A stretch of 12,870 nucleotides of DNA from Clostridium sp. CAG:510 (GCA_000434615.1 FR880829.1:1-12870), one strand, 5' to 3'. Positions 1-7,688 are shown, numbered from the stretch's first letter. Numbers and translations: made by a program. Notes: a model not told the origin generated them from the sequence alone.

Positions 1-1438
1 GCCGCACGCGCTCGAGGCGGTAGCCGCCGGCGCAGAGCAGCTTTAAGTCGCGGGCGAGGGTGGCGGAGTCACAGCTCACGTAGACGATGCGGAAAGGCGC
101 CATTTTTAACATGGTGTCCAGGCACTTTTCATCACAGCCCTTGCGGGGCGGATCCACCACGATGACGTCCGGGTGACTCTCCTCTTTTTCGTAGGCGGCA
201 GGAAGTACTTCCTCGGCTTTTCCCACGAAAAATTCCGCATTGGAAATGTGGTTGCGGACGGCATTCTGCCGGGCATCGTCAATGGCCTGCGGAATGATTT
301 CCACGCCGTACACCTCTTTGGCACGCAGTGCCATAAATAAGGAAATGGTGCCGATGCCGCAGTACAAATCCCAGACACTTTCCTTTCCGGTAAGACCGGC
401 ATACTCTAATGCCAGACTGTAAAGTTTCTCCGTCTGCATGGGATTTACCTGATAAAAAGATAAGGGAGAAATGGAGAACGTCAGCTCCTCTCCGGTATAG
501 GGCATATCCTCTTTTCCGGTATCGCGTACCCTGATTTTATCCGTAATGGTATCACTGCCCCAGATGGTGTGGATTTCTTTTCCCATAATGACATTGGTTC
601 TTTCCGTATTGATGCTCACTGACACGCTTGTCATACCATTGATAAGCGCCAGCTTTTCCAGAAGCTTATCCTGTTCCGGCAGATAGTGGGCTTCTCCTGT
701 CGCAAGCTTACCCCTGCCTGTTTTTGTATTCTTCCCTTCTGAAGCGCTGCGGGCTGCTTCCTTTTCTTCCTTATAGTTAATCACAAGGCACACCATGATT
801 TCTCCGGTATAAAAGCCGGTGCGGATAAGGGCATGGCGGATGAGTCCTTTCCCGGTTTCCTCGTCGTAGGCATTTACATGATATTCCTTCATGTAGTCCA
901 GAATAACTTGCAGGATTTCCCTGTTTTCTTCCCTGCCCAGATAACATTCCGTATTGGGAATAATGGAATGGGTGCGTCCGGCATAAAAACCGGTAATGGG
1001 GTTGCCCTGCCTGTCCGTGCCGAAGGGATACTGTGCCTTGTTGCGGTAACGCAACGGATTTTCCATGCCGACCACGGGCTCCATCACCCGGTCCACTTCC
1101 GCCTCGGAAAAGCCGCCGATGCGCAGCAGATTGTTTCTTACCTTGTCCTGTTTGAAGGCAAGCTGTCTGTCATAAGAAAGCGCCTGAATCTGGCAGCCGC
1201 CGCACTGTCTGTGGCTTTTGCAGGGCGGCTCTACACGAAAAGGAGAAGGTGTTACCACCTTCTCGACTCTCGCATATGCATAATTCTTTTTGCTTTTGAT
1301 AATTTTGGCTTCTACGGTATCACCCACAACGGCGTCCTTGATAAACAGGGGAAATCCATCGATTTTACCGATTCCTTCTCCTTCCATGCCTACATCTTCA
1401 ATGGTCACCGTCACCATATCGTTCTTTTCATATGCCAT
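1..1438 (-). CDS. rlmD: 23S rRNA (uracil-C5)-methyltransferase, RlmD/RumA (TrmA) family, C-terminus cut by window edge
   Basis: Methylates C5 of a uridine in 23S rRNA using S-adenosylmethionine; cytoplasmic. The reading frame stays open for 479 residues from ATG 1438 to the window edge; roughly 20 C-terminal residues are missing by comparison with the family. Seen in order: a TRAM-like RNA-binding domain (about 1-58), iron-sulfur cysteines C73, C79, C82 (CX5CGGC) and C165, the SAM-binding motif DLYCGIG at 357-363, DPPRKGC at 429-435, and the nucleophile C456 in VSCDSATLARDL. Many relatives read SCNP where this has SCDS. A polar insert (about 236-260, rich in Lys, Gly, Ser) separates the cluster domain from the methyltransferase domain. 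The start has GGAAAGG 11 bases upstream, overlapping the stop codon of the yhaM-like gene, so the two are probably co-transcribed. Which uridine(s) are modified (747, 1939 or both, as RlmCD does) cannot be told. Confidence 0.93.
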   Translation of the reverse strand, partial: MAYEKNDMVTVTIEDVGMEGEGIGKIDGFPLFIKDAVVGDTVEAKIIKSKKNYAYARVEKVVTPSPFRVEPPCKSHRQCGGCQIQALSYDRQLAFKQDKVRNNLLRIGGFSEAEVDRVMEPVVGMENPLRYRNKAQYPFGTDRQGNPITGFYAGRTHSIIPNTECYLGREENREILQVILDYMKEYHVNAYDEETGKGLIRHALIRTGFYTGEIMVCLVINYKEEKEAARSASEGKNTKTGRGKLATGEAHYLPEQDKLLEKLALINGMTSVSVSINTERTNVIMGKEIHTIWGSDTITDKIRVRDTGKEDMPYTGEELTFSISPLSFYQVNPMQTEKLYSLALEYAGLTGKESVWDLYCGIGTISLFMALRAKEVYGVEIIPQAIDDARQNAVRNHISNAEFFVGKAEEVLPAAYEKEESHPDVIVVDPPRKGCDEKCLDTMLKMAPFRIVYVSCDSATLARDLKLLCAGGYRLERVR

Positions 1439-1455
1439 CGTAATTTTGCCCTTTC

Positions 1456-2400
1456 CTATTCCATCCTTGTGCCGCGCAGGTTGCTTTCAAAGACTCTATT
1501 GAAGCCCAGCCAGTTGGTATCGGAAACGTTGCCGAAAATTTCGGTCATCATTTCCATCTTGGCGTCCGTGTTGTCCGCCATATTTAAGGCAACCGCCTCA
1601 AAGAGAGCGGGCTTCTTGGGAGAACCGTACTCATACTCACCGTGGTGCGCCAGAATGCAGTGTTTCAGTTCGGAAGCCAGTACGGGCGGGAAATCGGGAA
1701 TTTCCCTGATTTTTTCCGTCAGCATTTCGCAGCCCATCACAATGTGGCCCAGAAGCTGTCCGTCATCGGTGTAATCGTTTTCCGGGAACAGGGAAATTTC
1801 TTTTACCTTGCCGATGTCATGGAACAGTGCGGCAGTAATTAACAAATCCCTTTTCAGAAGGGGATAGCAGCCGCACAGATAATCGCACATCTTTGCCACA
1901 CTTAAGGAATGCTCCAAAAGACCGCCTACAAAGCCGTGGTGCATGGTCTTGGCAGCGGAGGAACGGCGGAATTTTTTGATAAACTTCTCGTCTTCCACGA
2001 AAAATGCCTGTAAAAGCTGCTTCAGGTAAGTATTTTCCACACTGTCCACCAGTCCTAAAAGATCCTGGTACATTTTGTTGTTATCTTTTTTGCTGACCGG
2101 GAGATAATCTGCCGGGTCAAATTCGCCATCCTTGCAGACACGGATGCGCTTCACGTTTACCTGCAGGGCGCCCTGAAAATTATTCACATCCCCATAAACT
2201 TCTATGTAATCCAGGGTATCGTAGTCTTCGATACCGGCACTGTTCGGCTCCCAGACCTTTGCGTCAATGGTGCCGGTTTTATCCTGTAAAATCACGGTTT
2301 CGTACGGCTTTCCGTTCTTTGTTACGGCAGACTGCTTGTGCTTACATAAATAAATGTCAAAAACTCTGTCGCCCTCTTTGTAATCCTTAATATACTTCAT
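1456..2400 (-). CDS. yhaM: 3'-5' exoribonuclease, YhaM family (OB fold plus HD domain)
   Basis: Predicted metal-dependent 3'-5' exoribonuclease of the YhaM/Cbf1 family, which trims RNA 3' ends in Firmicutes; cytoplasmic. The 314-residue protein has an OB-fold nucleic-acid-binding domain (about 12-88, with ILQDKTGTIDAKVW) and an HD phosphohydrolase domain (about 150-285). Metal-binding candidates are H164 (LLEHS), H194-D195 (FHDIGK), H219 (LGHI), H252-H253 (AHHGEYEYG) and D276 (NMADNTDAK). Length matches the B. subtilis protein. I chose ATG 2400 (MKYIKDY) rather than an in-frame TTG at 2412, because AGAAAGG (2414-2420) would leave only one base before the TTG but 13 before the ATG, and relatives begin at the M-x-Y-I position. 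It lies 33 bases after the HtrA-like gene and 17 before rlmD with no terminator visible, so the three probably form one operon. Family assignment is firm; the in vivo substrate is not known. Confidence 0.9.
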   Translation of the reverse strand: MKYIKDYKEGDRVFDIYLCKHKQSAVTKNGKPYETVILQDKTGTIDAKVWEPNSAGIEDYDTLDYIEVYGDVNNFQGALQVNVKRIRVCKDGEFDPADYLPVSKKDNNKMYQDLLGLVDSVENTYLKQLLQAFFVEDEKFIKKFRRSSAAKTMHHGFVGGLLEHSLSVAKMCDYLCGCYPLLKRDLLITAALFHDIGKVKEISLFPENDYTDDGQLLGHIVMGCEMLTEKIREIPDFPPVLASELKHCILAHHGEYEYGSPKKPALFEAVALNMADNTDAKMEMMTEIFGNVSDTNWLGFNRVFESNLRGTRME

Positions 2401-2433
2401 AAAATTGCCCAAACCTTTCTATCGATATTTTAA

Positions 2434-3759
2434 TTATTTCTTTGCGGCGTTGACGGTGATTTCCGTTTCCATTTCCCTGTACTCGCCCTGCGCCGAGCGC
2501 ATGAACTTCACCTTCAGGGTATCGCCGGGCGTGCTGCGCAGTAAAATCGCCGTATAATCGGAGAACTTTGTCACTGCCTCTCCGTTGATTTCCACAATGA
2601 CATCCCCCTTCTGGACACCTGCCAGCATGGCAGGGGACTCCATGGCTGTTTCCCGCACATAGGCACCAAAGGGTACTGCCATTTCCTCATGGGCTTCTGT
2701 AGTAACATCAATTCCGCTGATGCCCACGTAAACGGCATCCTTGCCGTTTGACATGTTTTCAATAAGCTTGCGGAGCTCCGAGATACCGATGGCGGAAATC
2801 ATGTTTTTACTGTCCGGGCTGTAACGGTCCGTGGTGATGATGCCCACAATCTGTCCCTGCAGATTGAAAAGCACTCCGATGCCGCTTGCACTGCCGGTAA
2901 TGTCCGTGGCAAATATCTTGTAATTGGCATCCACCTTACTTAATGTAATGCCGGAGGAAGCAATCATGCCGTATCCCATGGAGCCCGATATTCCAAGAGG
3001 GCTTCCCATGGCAACTACCGGCGTACCGGCAGCCTGCCGGAAATTGGACGAGCCTAAGGTTGCTATCTTAATGTCATCCTTTTTATCATCGGAAATGTCG
3101 TCCATGGACACTGACAGTACAGTCAGATTTGTCTGAACGTCCGACTGCTTACGCTCCGCCTTGGCCTGCACGCCGTCATGGAAGGTAACCCGGATGATGC
3201 CTGCCTGCTTCACGGTATTTCTATCTGTTAAAATAAGATATTCTCTCCCGTTGTTGGCAATGACTACACCGTAGGTTTTACCTTCTTTTTCATAAGTATC
3301 GCTGAGCCAGTCCTCGTTGGAAGAAACAGCCGTCACCTCCACCATGTATTCGCTTAAAATCGTGGAATACTCATAAAGGGCATTGTAAAGCTGGGCATAA
3401 TTGTTTTTGTCAAGAACGATTTCGTCCAGAATCTTCTGGATTTGTTCATCCTCTAAAATAACCGATTCCACCGCTTCCTGAATGGAGGGCGTGGGGGCAT
3501 CCTCCACCAGCATATCCTCAGGGCTGATTTCTTCCTGTTCCTCCGGAAAAATAACCGCATCCGGCTTTTCTTCCGGATATAGAAGATTGCTGATGACCGG
3601 TTCCAGTGTCAGAAAGGTAACGCAGGCAATCATGCCGAAAATAACTGCCATGGCAACAGTGGTCACCGTCCTGCGCAATAACTTCTTCTTATTGACCGGG
3701 CGTTCTTTTATTTTTTCCATCATAAAGTCGGACTGGGGATTTTTTTCCGGTTCTGCCAT
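2434..3759 (-). CDS. Membrane-anchored HtrA-like trypsin-fold/PDZ protein, probably catalytically inactive
   Basis: Architecture is that of HtrA/DegP (S1C) quality-control proteases: a Lys/Arg-rich cytoplasmic start, one membrane segment (about 31-51), an acidic linker (62-90), a helical stretch, a trypsin-like domain (about 135-335) and a PDZ domain (about 341-435, YVGISG loop, SPAMLAGVQKGDVIVEING). The catalytic residues are not preserved. Where HtrA has TNNHV this has TDRNTV, giving N181 for His. Where HtrA has D-L-A-V-L this has NLTVL, giving N211 for Asp. GNSGG is replaced by GSASGIG (289-295); S292 could stand in only with a one-residue shift. Supporting features such as GSPLG, the TDI strand and NLQGQIVGI remain, so the fold is likely intact and the protein may bind rather than cut. 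ATG 3759 has GGAAAGG 12 bases upstream; an in-frame TTG at 3765 would be 6 bases away and is a real alternative (two extra residues). First gene of the probable operon with yhaM and rlmD. Confidence 0.85.
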   Translation of the reverse strand: MAEPEKNPQSDFMMEKIKERPVNKKKLLRRTVTTVAMAVIFGMIACVTFLTLEPVISNLLYPEEKPDAVIFPEEQEEISPEDMLVEDAPTPSIQEAVESVILEDEQIQKILDEIVLDKNNYAQLYNALYEYSTILSEYMVEVTAVSSNEDWLSDTYEKEGKTYGVVIANNGREYLILTDRNTVKQAGIIRVTFHDGVQAKAERKQSDVQTNLTVLSVSMDDISDDKKDDIKIATLGSSNFRQAAGTPVVAMGSPLGISGSMGYGMIASSGITLSKVDANYKIFATDITGSASGIGVLFNLQGQIVGIITTDRYSPDSKNMISAIGISELRKLIENMSNGKDAVYVGISGIDVTTEAHEEMAVPFGAYVRETAMESPAMLAGVQKGDVIVEINGEAVTKFSDYTAILLRSTPGDTLKVKFMRSAQGEYREMETEITVNAAKK

Positions 3760-3807
3760 ATACAAACCATGCCTTTCCGTGCGGGTGCTATTTCACACCG
3801 TTTACTC

Positions 3808-3837
3808 AAAAATGCAGGACTTTCATCCTGCATTTTT
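3808..3837 (-). terminator. Intrinsic terminator after the foldase gene
   Basis: A perfect 12-bp stem (3808-3819 with 3826-3837), core GCAGGA/TCCTGC, closes a 6-base loop and is flanked by an A-run on one side and a T-run on the other, so each strand ends the stem in five T residues. It lies 40 bases past the stop of the foldase gene and 48 bases before the HtrA-like start. It should end the foldase transcript; it could also work on the other strand, where no gene needs it. Confidence 0.85.
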
Positions 3838-3876
3838 AATATTTGCATTTACTATTTGTCCGTTACCGGATTTTCT

Positions 3877-5427
3877 TTATTCTGCAGCGCTTTCCTCTGT
3901 GGAAACAGGAGTTGTTTCGCCATCCGCATCGGTTGCAGGAGTTGTCTCGCTGTCCTCGGTCGTTGCGGGAGTGGTTTCACTGTCGGCTGCTGCCTGCTTC
4001 TTTAAGTAAGCCAGATGTCCCTTCGGGTCGGACACTTCATAACCGGACTTTAACTCAGTTAAGTAAGTGGTCATTGCCTCAGTAGTCAGGGTCTCGGAAA
4101 TTTTAACCTGCCATTCGGGACGACCGTCGCCCACATAATAAAGCACGTAATTACTTCCGTTGTCTGTCAGTGCGGTGGTGTCTCCTGCCTTGTGTCCTGC
4201 AAAAATCCATTCGGAAAGATTGCTGTCCAGAGAGGAGCTCTTCAGTTCTTTGTAAAGACCGCCGTCGTTGTTGCTGTAGGTATCTTCGCTGTATTTGTCA
4301 ACCAGGGCAATAAAGGCATCCTCGGTTGCACCGGCCTCTTCGTATTCCTTCAGGATATCTTCACCGGCTACTGTAGTGCTCATGATAACACGGATGTTTG
4401 CCGTGGTGGTATCTGCCAGATATCTGCCGTCAAACTGCAGCGCATAGTACTTGTTGTTGTCGGTGTCTTCGATGACGGTTGTGTCACCTTCTGTTCTGTC
4501 TGCATCAAACAGCCAGTCGCCGAGTCTGGTTAAAACGGAAGATTTCAGCTTTCCGGTATAAGCTTCGCCGTCCGTACCGATGGTCTCCAGTGCAGCATCC
4601 GCCCTGGTCTTTGCCTCTGCCATGGCGGCGGCAATTTCTTCATCGGTAGCGGCTACGGCATTGCCGTCCGCATCGGTGGAGGACGGGATATCCGCTGCGA
4701 TTTCCGTCATATGATAATCTACACTGTCATAGGTATCCTTGTTTTCTTCATAATAGGTCTGGATTTCGTCTTCCGCAGGTGCCTTTTCATCGGACTGCTT
4801 TTTATAATAAGCGTTTGCATAATAACCGTCTTCTACAAAGGACTTGATGCGGGCAAAGGTTGCGTAGGAACCGAAGGTTGCCTTATAATAACGCGCCATG
4901 CTGACATCACTGTTGGAAGCGGCTTCCTTTGCAGAGCTTTCAAAGGCTGCCACATCCTTGGCGGTATCATAGGTAAAGCCCTCTGCTTCCGCTGTGTCAA
5001 TCAGCGCTTTGTTCTGCTTGATGGTTTCCAGTGCCAGGGAGCTGAAGTAATCCTTCCAGGTCATGGTATCACTGTAATCCTGCTTTGCAAAATCCTTGGT
5101 GGTATCCAGTCCCATGTAGGAAAGATAGCTGCTGTAGGTGTTCAGATAATCGTTCTTTGCCAGGTTGTAGTAGTAGTCAAACTCTACCCTGGTAATGTCG
5201 TGTCCGCCTACCGTAAGGTATGTGGAATGTACTGCCGTGTAGGATTTCACGGGAATCATGGCAAGTGCGATTACAATGGCTGCGGCAATCACAATGCCTA
5301 TTATTTTTTCTGTCTTAGCCTGCTTTTTGGCTCTTTCGGCTTCTTCTTTTCTTTTCTGTACCTTTTTATCGTACCGGGTCATCACCTTTTCGGATGACTG
5401 CTCTTTTTTTACGTCTTTTTGTGACAT
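3877..5427 (-). CDS. Membrane-anchored SurA/PrsA-like foldase (peptidylprolyl isomerase family)
   Basis: Predicted extracytoplasmic chaperone/prolyl isomerase helping exported proteins fold. The 516-residue protein has a highly charged cytoplasmic start (1-40), one membrane segment (about 41-60) acting as a signal anchor with no lipobox, a helical SurA_N-like chaperone region (about 72-232), and two parvulin-like lobes. Lobe 1 (about 234-335) starts VDYHMTEIA and lacks the usual YS-x-D..GG core. Lobe 2 (about 344-435) keeps FIALVDKYSEDTYSNNDGG and the closing strand NYVLYYVGDG, but has RVIMST where active parvulins have a His-containing strand. The tail (482-511) is three decapeptide repeats of the DSETTPATTE type, probably a disordered spacer. 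It is not a PrsA lipoprotein in the strict sense. Start ATG 5427 has AAGGAG 8 bases upstream. It is transcribed alone: its own promoter lies before it and a strong terminator after it. Isomerase activity is uncertain. Confidence 0.82.
   Translation of the reverse strand: MSQKDVKKEQSSEKVMTRYDKKVQKRKEEAERAKKQAKTEKIIGIVIAAAIVIALAMIPVKSYTAVHSTYLTVGGHDITRVEFDYYYNLAKNDYLNTYSSYLSYMGLDTTKDFAKQDYSDTMTWKDYFSSLALETIKQNKALIDTAEAEGFTYDTAKDVAAFESSAKEAASNSDVSMARYYKATFGSYATFARIKSFVEDGYYANAYYKKQSDEKAPAEDEIQTYYEENKDTYDSVDYHMTEIAADIPSSTDADGNAVAATDEEIAAAMAEAKTRADAALETIGTDGEAYTGKLKSSVLTRLGDWLFDADRTEGDTTVIEDTDNNKYYALQFDGRYLADTTTANIRVIMSTTVAGEDILKEYEEAGATEDAFIALVDKYSEDTYSNNDGGLYKELKSSSLDSNLSEWIFAGHKAGDTTALTDNGSNYVLYYVGDGRPEWQVKISETLTTEAMTTYLTELKSGYEVSDPKGHLAYLKKQAAADSETTPATTEDSETTPATDADGETTPVSTEESAAE
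3895..3984 (-). repeat. Three 30-bp tandem repeats encoding the Thr/Pro/Glu tail of the foldase
   Basis: Three in-frame 30-bp units encode residues 482-491, 492-501 and 502-511 (DSETTPATTE, DSETTPATDA, DGETTPVSTE). The DNA units differ by scattered substitutions, so the array is not freshly duplicated, but it is a likely place for copy-number change between strains. Confidence 0.85.
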
Positions 5428-5459
5428 GTGGATATCTCCTTCCTTTTCGCATACCCAAC

Positions 5460-5465
5460 ATTATA
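5460..5465 (-). promoter_or_regulatory. -10 element of the foldase promoter
   Basis: On the minus strand a perfect TATAAT lies 33 bases before the foldase start codon, leaving room for a short leader carrying the AAGGAG site. No good -35 box is found at 16-18 bases; that zone instead holds a 6-bp inverted repeat (GAAAAG/CTTTTC, 5480-5496). A regulator could act there, but this is weak. Confidence 0.55.
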
Positions 5466-5516
5466 ATCTATCTTTTTCAGAAAAGGTAGTCTTTTCACGC
5501 AATTTTCACAAAATAA

Positions 5517-6248
5517 TCAGCGATAATCATGAATAACGGCATTGTTTTCCTGAAGCTTCAGGCTGTCCGCATCCACAAAATACCGGCTCATATCGGAAGG
5601 ATCCACATAAACGGTAACAAAACTGCCTATATAATTATGGGGATTTAACCATGTCGGCTCAGAAGAGAACAGATATACCTGTCCGTATCCGGTATCCTCG
5701 TAACGGCATTCTATCGCAAAAGGGTGTCTGTTGTTGACGGTATAATTGTAGCAGACACGACCGCCGGTCACCTCCGCCTGCATCTTTCTGCCGTTGTTCC
5801 TAAGCCATTTCTCTTTCTTCTTTTTCCGCGCATACAGAACGGACATAATAATACCGATGACAGCAAATATAAAACCAACCGGCCCGAAAATCAGCACAAA
5901 GAGCCAGCTTGTTGCTGCCGCCCTTATCTCTCTCGGATTGTCTCTGCTTACCAGGACTTCAATGGTTTTTCCTTCATACCAGCTGCTGACGTAAGATTCC
6001 AGTACCGCCTCATAGGTCTGTCCGTCTGCTTCATAAGAAATATAGACATTGTGGTGGCTGTCCCCCTGACCGTCGCGGTAGCTTTCTATCCGGGTAATCA
6101 CCGCATTTGTCTCCTCCGCCCCTTTTTCAAACTGTACCTGAAATACGGCAAAGCATACCGCTACAATGACAAAAACACTTCCGATGATGGAAAACACCAG
6201 TCCTAAAATAAAATCGACCGATGCTGCATTTCCTTTTCTTTTGCTCAT
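5517..6248 (-). CDS. DUF3592 domain membrane protein, two tandem lobes
   Basis: Function unknown. The 243-residue protein has two membrane segments (about 12-37 and 113-139). The first is followed by an extracytoplasmic-looking beta-rich lobe (about 44-108: NAVITRIESYRDG, VYISYEADGQTYEAVL, GKTIEVLVSRDNPRE) of the DUF3592 type. After the second membrane segment and a basic KKKKEK stretch comes a similar lobe (about 156-235: MQAEVTGGRV, ECRYED, GSFVTVYVDPSDMSRYFVD). The repeated order, membrane helix then beta lobe ending in x-V-x-V-DP/SRDNP, suggests internal duplication; this is typical of longer DUF3592 proteins. Start ATG 6248 is supported by GAGGAG (6255-6260) 6 bases upstream; the upstream in-frame TTG at 6281 has no such site. 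It begins 63 bases after the serpin stop with no terminator seen between them, so co-transcription with the serpin is likely. Confidence 0.78.
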   Translation of the reverse strand: MSKRKGNAASVDFILGLVFSIIGSVFVIVAVCFAVFQVQFEKGAEETNAVITRIESYRDGQGDSHHNVYISYEADGQTYEAVLESYVSSWYEGKTIEVLVSRDNPREIRAAATSWLFVLIFGPVGFIFAVIGIIMSVLYARKKKKEKWLRNNGRKMQAEVTGGRVCYNYTVNNRHPFAIECRYEDTGYGQVYLFSSEPTWLNPHNYIGSFVTVYVDPSDMSRYFVDADSLKLQENNAVIHDYR

Positions 6249-6311
6249 TTCCTTCTCCTCATAATTAAGCTTTTCAGGCAACCCGAATTGAAAGTTCTGC
6301 CCTGCCTGCCG

Positions 6312-7637
6312 TTATTTCATGTTATTCATCTGGCCCATAAAGAGTATCATTCCGGTGCCCGCTTCCTCTATGACGTAAAAGAACGGCCTGTCTGCGATAA
6401 AGGTAATTTCCGGTTCAGGCTCAAACAGTTCCGTCATTTCCACCATGGCTCCTGTTACGGCTGCTGCCTTTGTTCCCTGTTCATCCACAATCACCTTTGC
6501 CTTGTGGATAACGGTGGAAAGAGCCACATCGTCCGCAATTTTGGAGAAATCCGCTCCGTCCGTATAGGCAGACCGTATACCCATATCCTGTAAAATGCCG
6601 TCCAGACCTTCCAGTTCTTCTTCGTCGGTAAATTTCGGCATCTCCAGCCGGGCAATGTCCTCATAGGAGCCGTTGTCCAGGGAGTCTAAGAGCTCCTGTT
6701 TTTCTTCCGCAGACAAATTCTTCAGCAAATCCCCGATGTAGGCATTTTCGTCCGATGGCAGGAAAATTTTCATCTGCACACTGCCACCTTCGTAGGGTAT
6801 GCTGATGCCTTTGATGCTGCCGTTGTCCATATACCGGAATCTTTCACCGTACATGCGCATCATATCCGCGGTGCTGTCCGCATCTTTACCATGAAAGGTA
6901 CCTTCATAGGTATCGTCCTTGTCAAAGGGAAGCTCCCATTTTCCTTCAAAGTAAACGGCATTTAAAAGCATCAGAACCGTATCTTCCGGAATGTACGATA
7001 CTATTTTTTCAATCATGCCTTCTGTTTTTTCACTTGTCCACTGATTGATTTCCTTTACTACCGATTCCGGCTGGGAAGCAAAATCCGCTTCGTAGACTTC
7101 GCCCTTATAATACCTCTTGACAGGTGTAGCAAAATCCTGCTCCATGTTTTCCGCCCAGATGCCGTCCTTTGCCATCCACAGGGAATTTGCCGTTGTGACA
7201 AACGTGTCATCTGTCCAGTTTTTGGATAAATACGCCTGCATTTCTTTATTCCATTCCTCAAAATCCGTAATGCCCAGCGTCTCTTCTATTTCTTTTTTTG
7301 TTTCTCCGTCTGCACCCACATTCAGCATGGCAAGTGCACTGCAGAGACTGTAGGGAGAATAAAAGCGGTTGCCATCCCCGGGCAGGGCATCGTACAGACG
7401 GAACGCAAAGCCGTTCATGCCGTTCTTAAGCTGTGCCATTTCCTCTGCCGTGATTTCTTTTTCTCCGCTCATTTCCTCTTCCCCTATTTCCGTTCCGATT
7501 GGTGCCACCGGAAGCACATTGCGTTCCGGGTCATCACCGGCATTTGTTCCCTCTATGGGCTGCACATCCGTGCCGCAGGCTGCCAGTGCAGCCACCATAC
7601 CTATACAGAGCAAACTCGTCAACATTCTTTTCTTCAT
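6312..7637 (-). CDS. Serpin family serine protease inhibitor, lipoprotein
   Basis: Predicted secreted, lipid-anchored suicide inhibitor of serine (or cysteine) proteases. The 441-residue protein starts with a lipoprotein signal ending L18-A19-A20-C21, then an acidic linker (22-65) and a full serpin domain. Hallmarks are the breach strand NAVYFEGKWELPF (226-238), KVIVDEQGTKAAAVTGA with the hinge at 386-396, and the signature FIADRPFFYVI (413-423) followed by ILFMG. The hinge has Thr at P14 and small residues at P12-P8 (A, A, A, V, T), the pattern of inhibitory rather than non-inhibitory serpins. The P1 residue lies within MTELF (401-405): counting from the hinge gives T402, counting back from the signature gives L404. 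Start ATG 7637 has GGGAGG 7 bases upstream; an earlier in-frame ATG at 7658 lies upstream of that site and is rejected. Targets could be host or competitor proteases in the gut; this is inference. Confidence 0.93.
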   Translation of the reverse strand: MKKRMLTSLLCIGMVAALAACGTDVQPIEGTNAGDDPERNVLPVAPIGTEIGEEEMSGEKEITAEEMAQLKNGMNGFAFRLYDALPGDGNRFYSPYSLCSALAMLNVGADGETKKEIEETLGITDFEEWNKEMQAYLSKNWTDDTFVTTANSLWMAKDGIWAENMEQDFATPVKRYYKGEVYEADFASQPESVVKEINQWTSEKTEGMIEKIVSYIPEDTVLMLLNAVYFEGKWELPFDKDDTYEGTFHGKDADSTADMMRMYGERFRYMDNGSIKGISIPYEGGSVQMKIFLPSDENAYIGDLLKNLSAEEKQELLDSLDNGSYEDIARLEMPKFTDEEELEGLDGILQDMGIRSAYTDGADFSKIADDVALSTVIHKAKVIVDEQGTKAAAVTGAMVEMTELFEPEPEITFIADRPFFYVIEEAGTGMILFMGQMNNMK

Positions 7638-7658
7638 AACAAAACCTCCCTTGCGCAT

Positions 7659-7688
7659 ATTCTATCATTCTTTACAATAGATACGCAA
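7659..7688 (-). promoter_or_regulatory. Candidate promoter of the serpin gene
   Basis: On the minus strand TTGCGT (7683-7688) and TAGAAT (7659-7664) are separated by 18 bases, placing the start of transcription just before the GGGAGG ribosome site. The preceding transketolase gene ends only 25 bases upstream of the -35 box without a convincing terminator, so read-through may add to serpin expression. Confidence 0.5.

Noticed and set aside
1..1438. Possible frameshift in the rlmD gene
   Set aside because: Frame at ATG 1438 and the codons of every motif down to base 2 agree in phase, so the gene is intact and simply cut by the window edge.
833..1774. A 313-codon open frame on the plus strand
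   Set aside because: It lies antisense to rlmD and the yhaM-like gene, whose motifs are unmistakable; it has no ribosome site and its translation resembles no family. Similar long antisense frames at 4711-5397 and 7900-8580 are shadows of the foldase and transketolase genes.
5480..5496. 6-bp inverted repeat upstream of the foldase -10 box
   Set aside because: Short and A/T rich, easily chance; mentioned with the promoter but not called as an operator.
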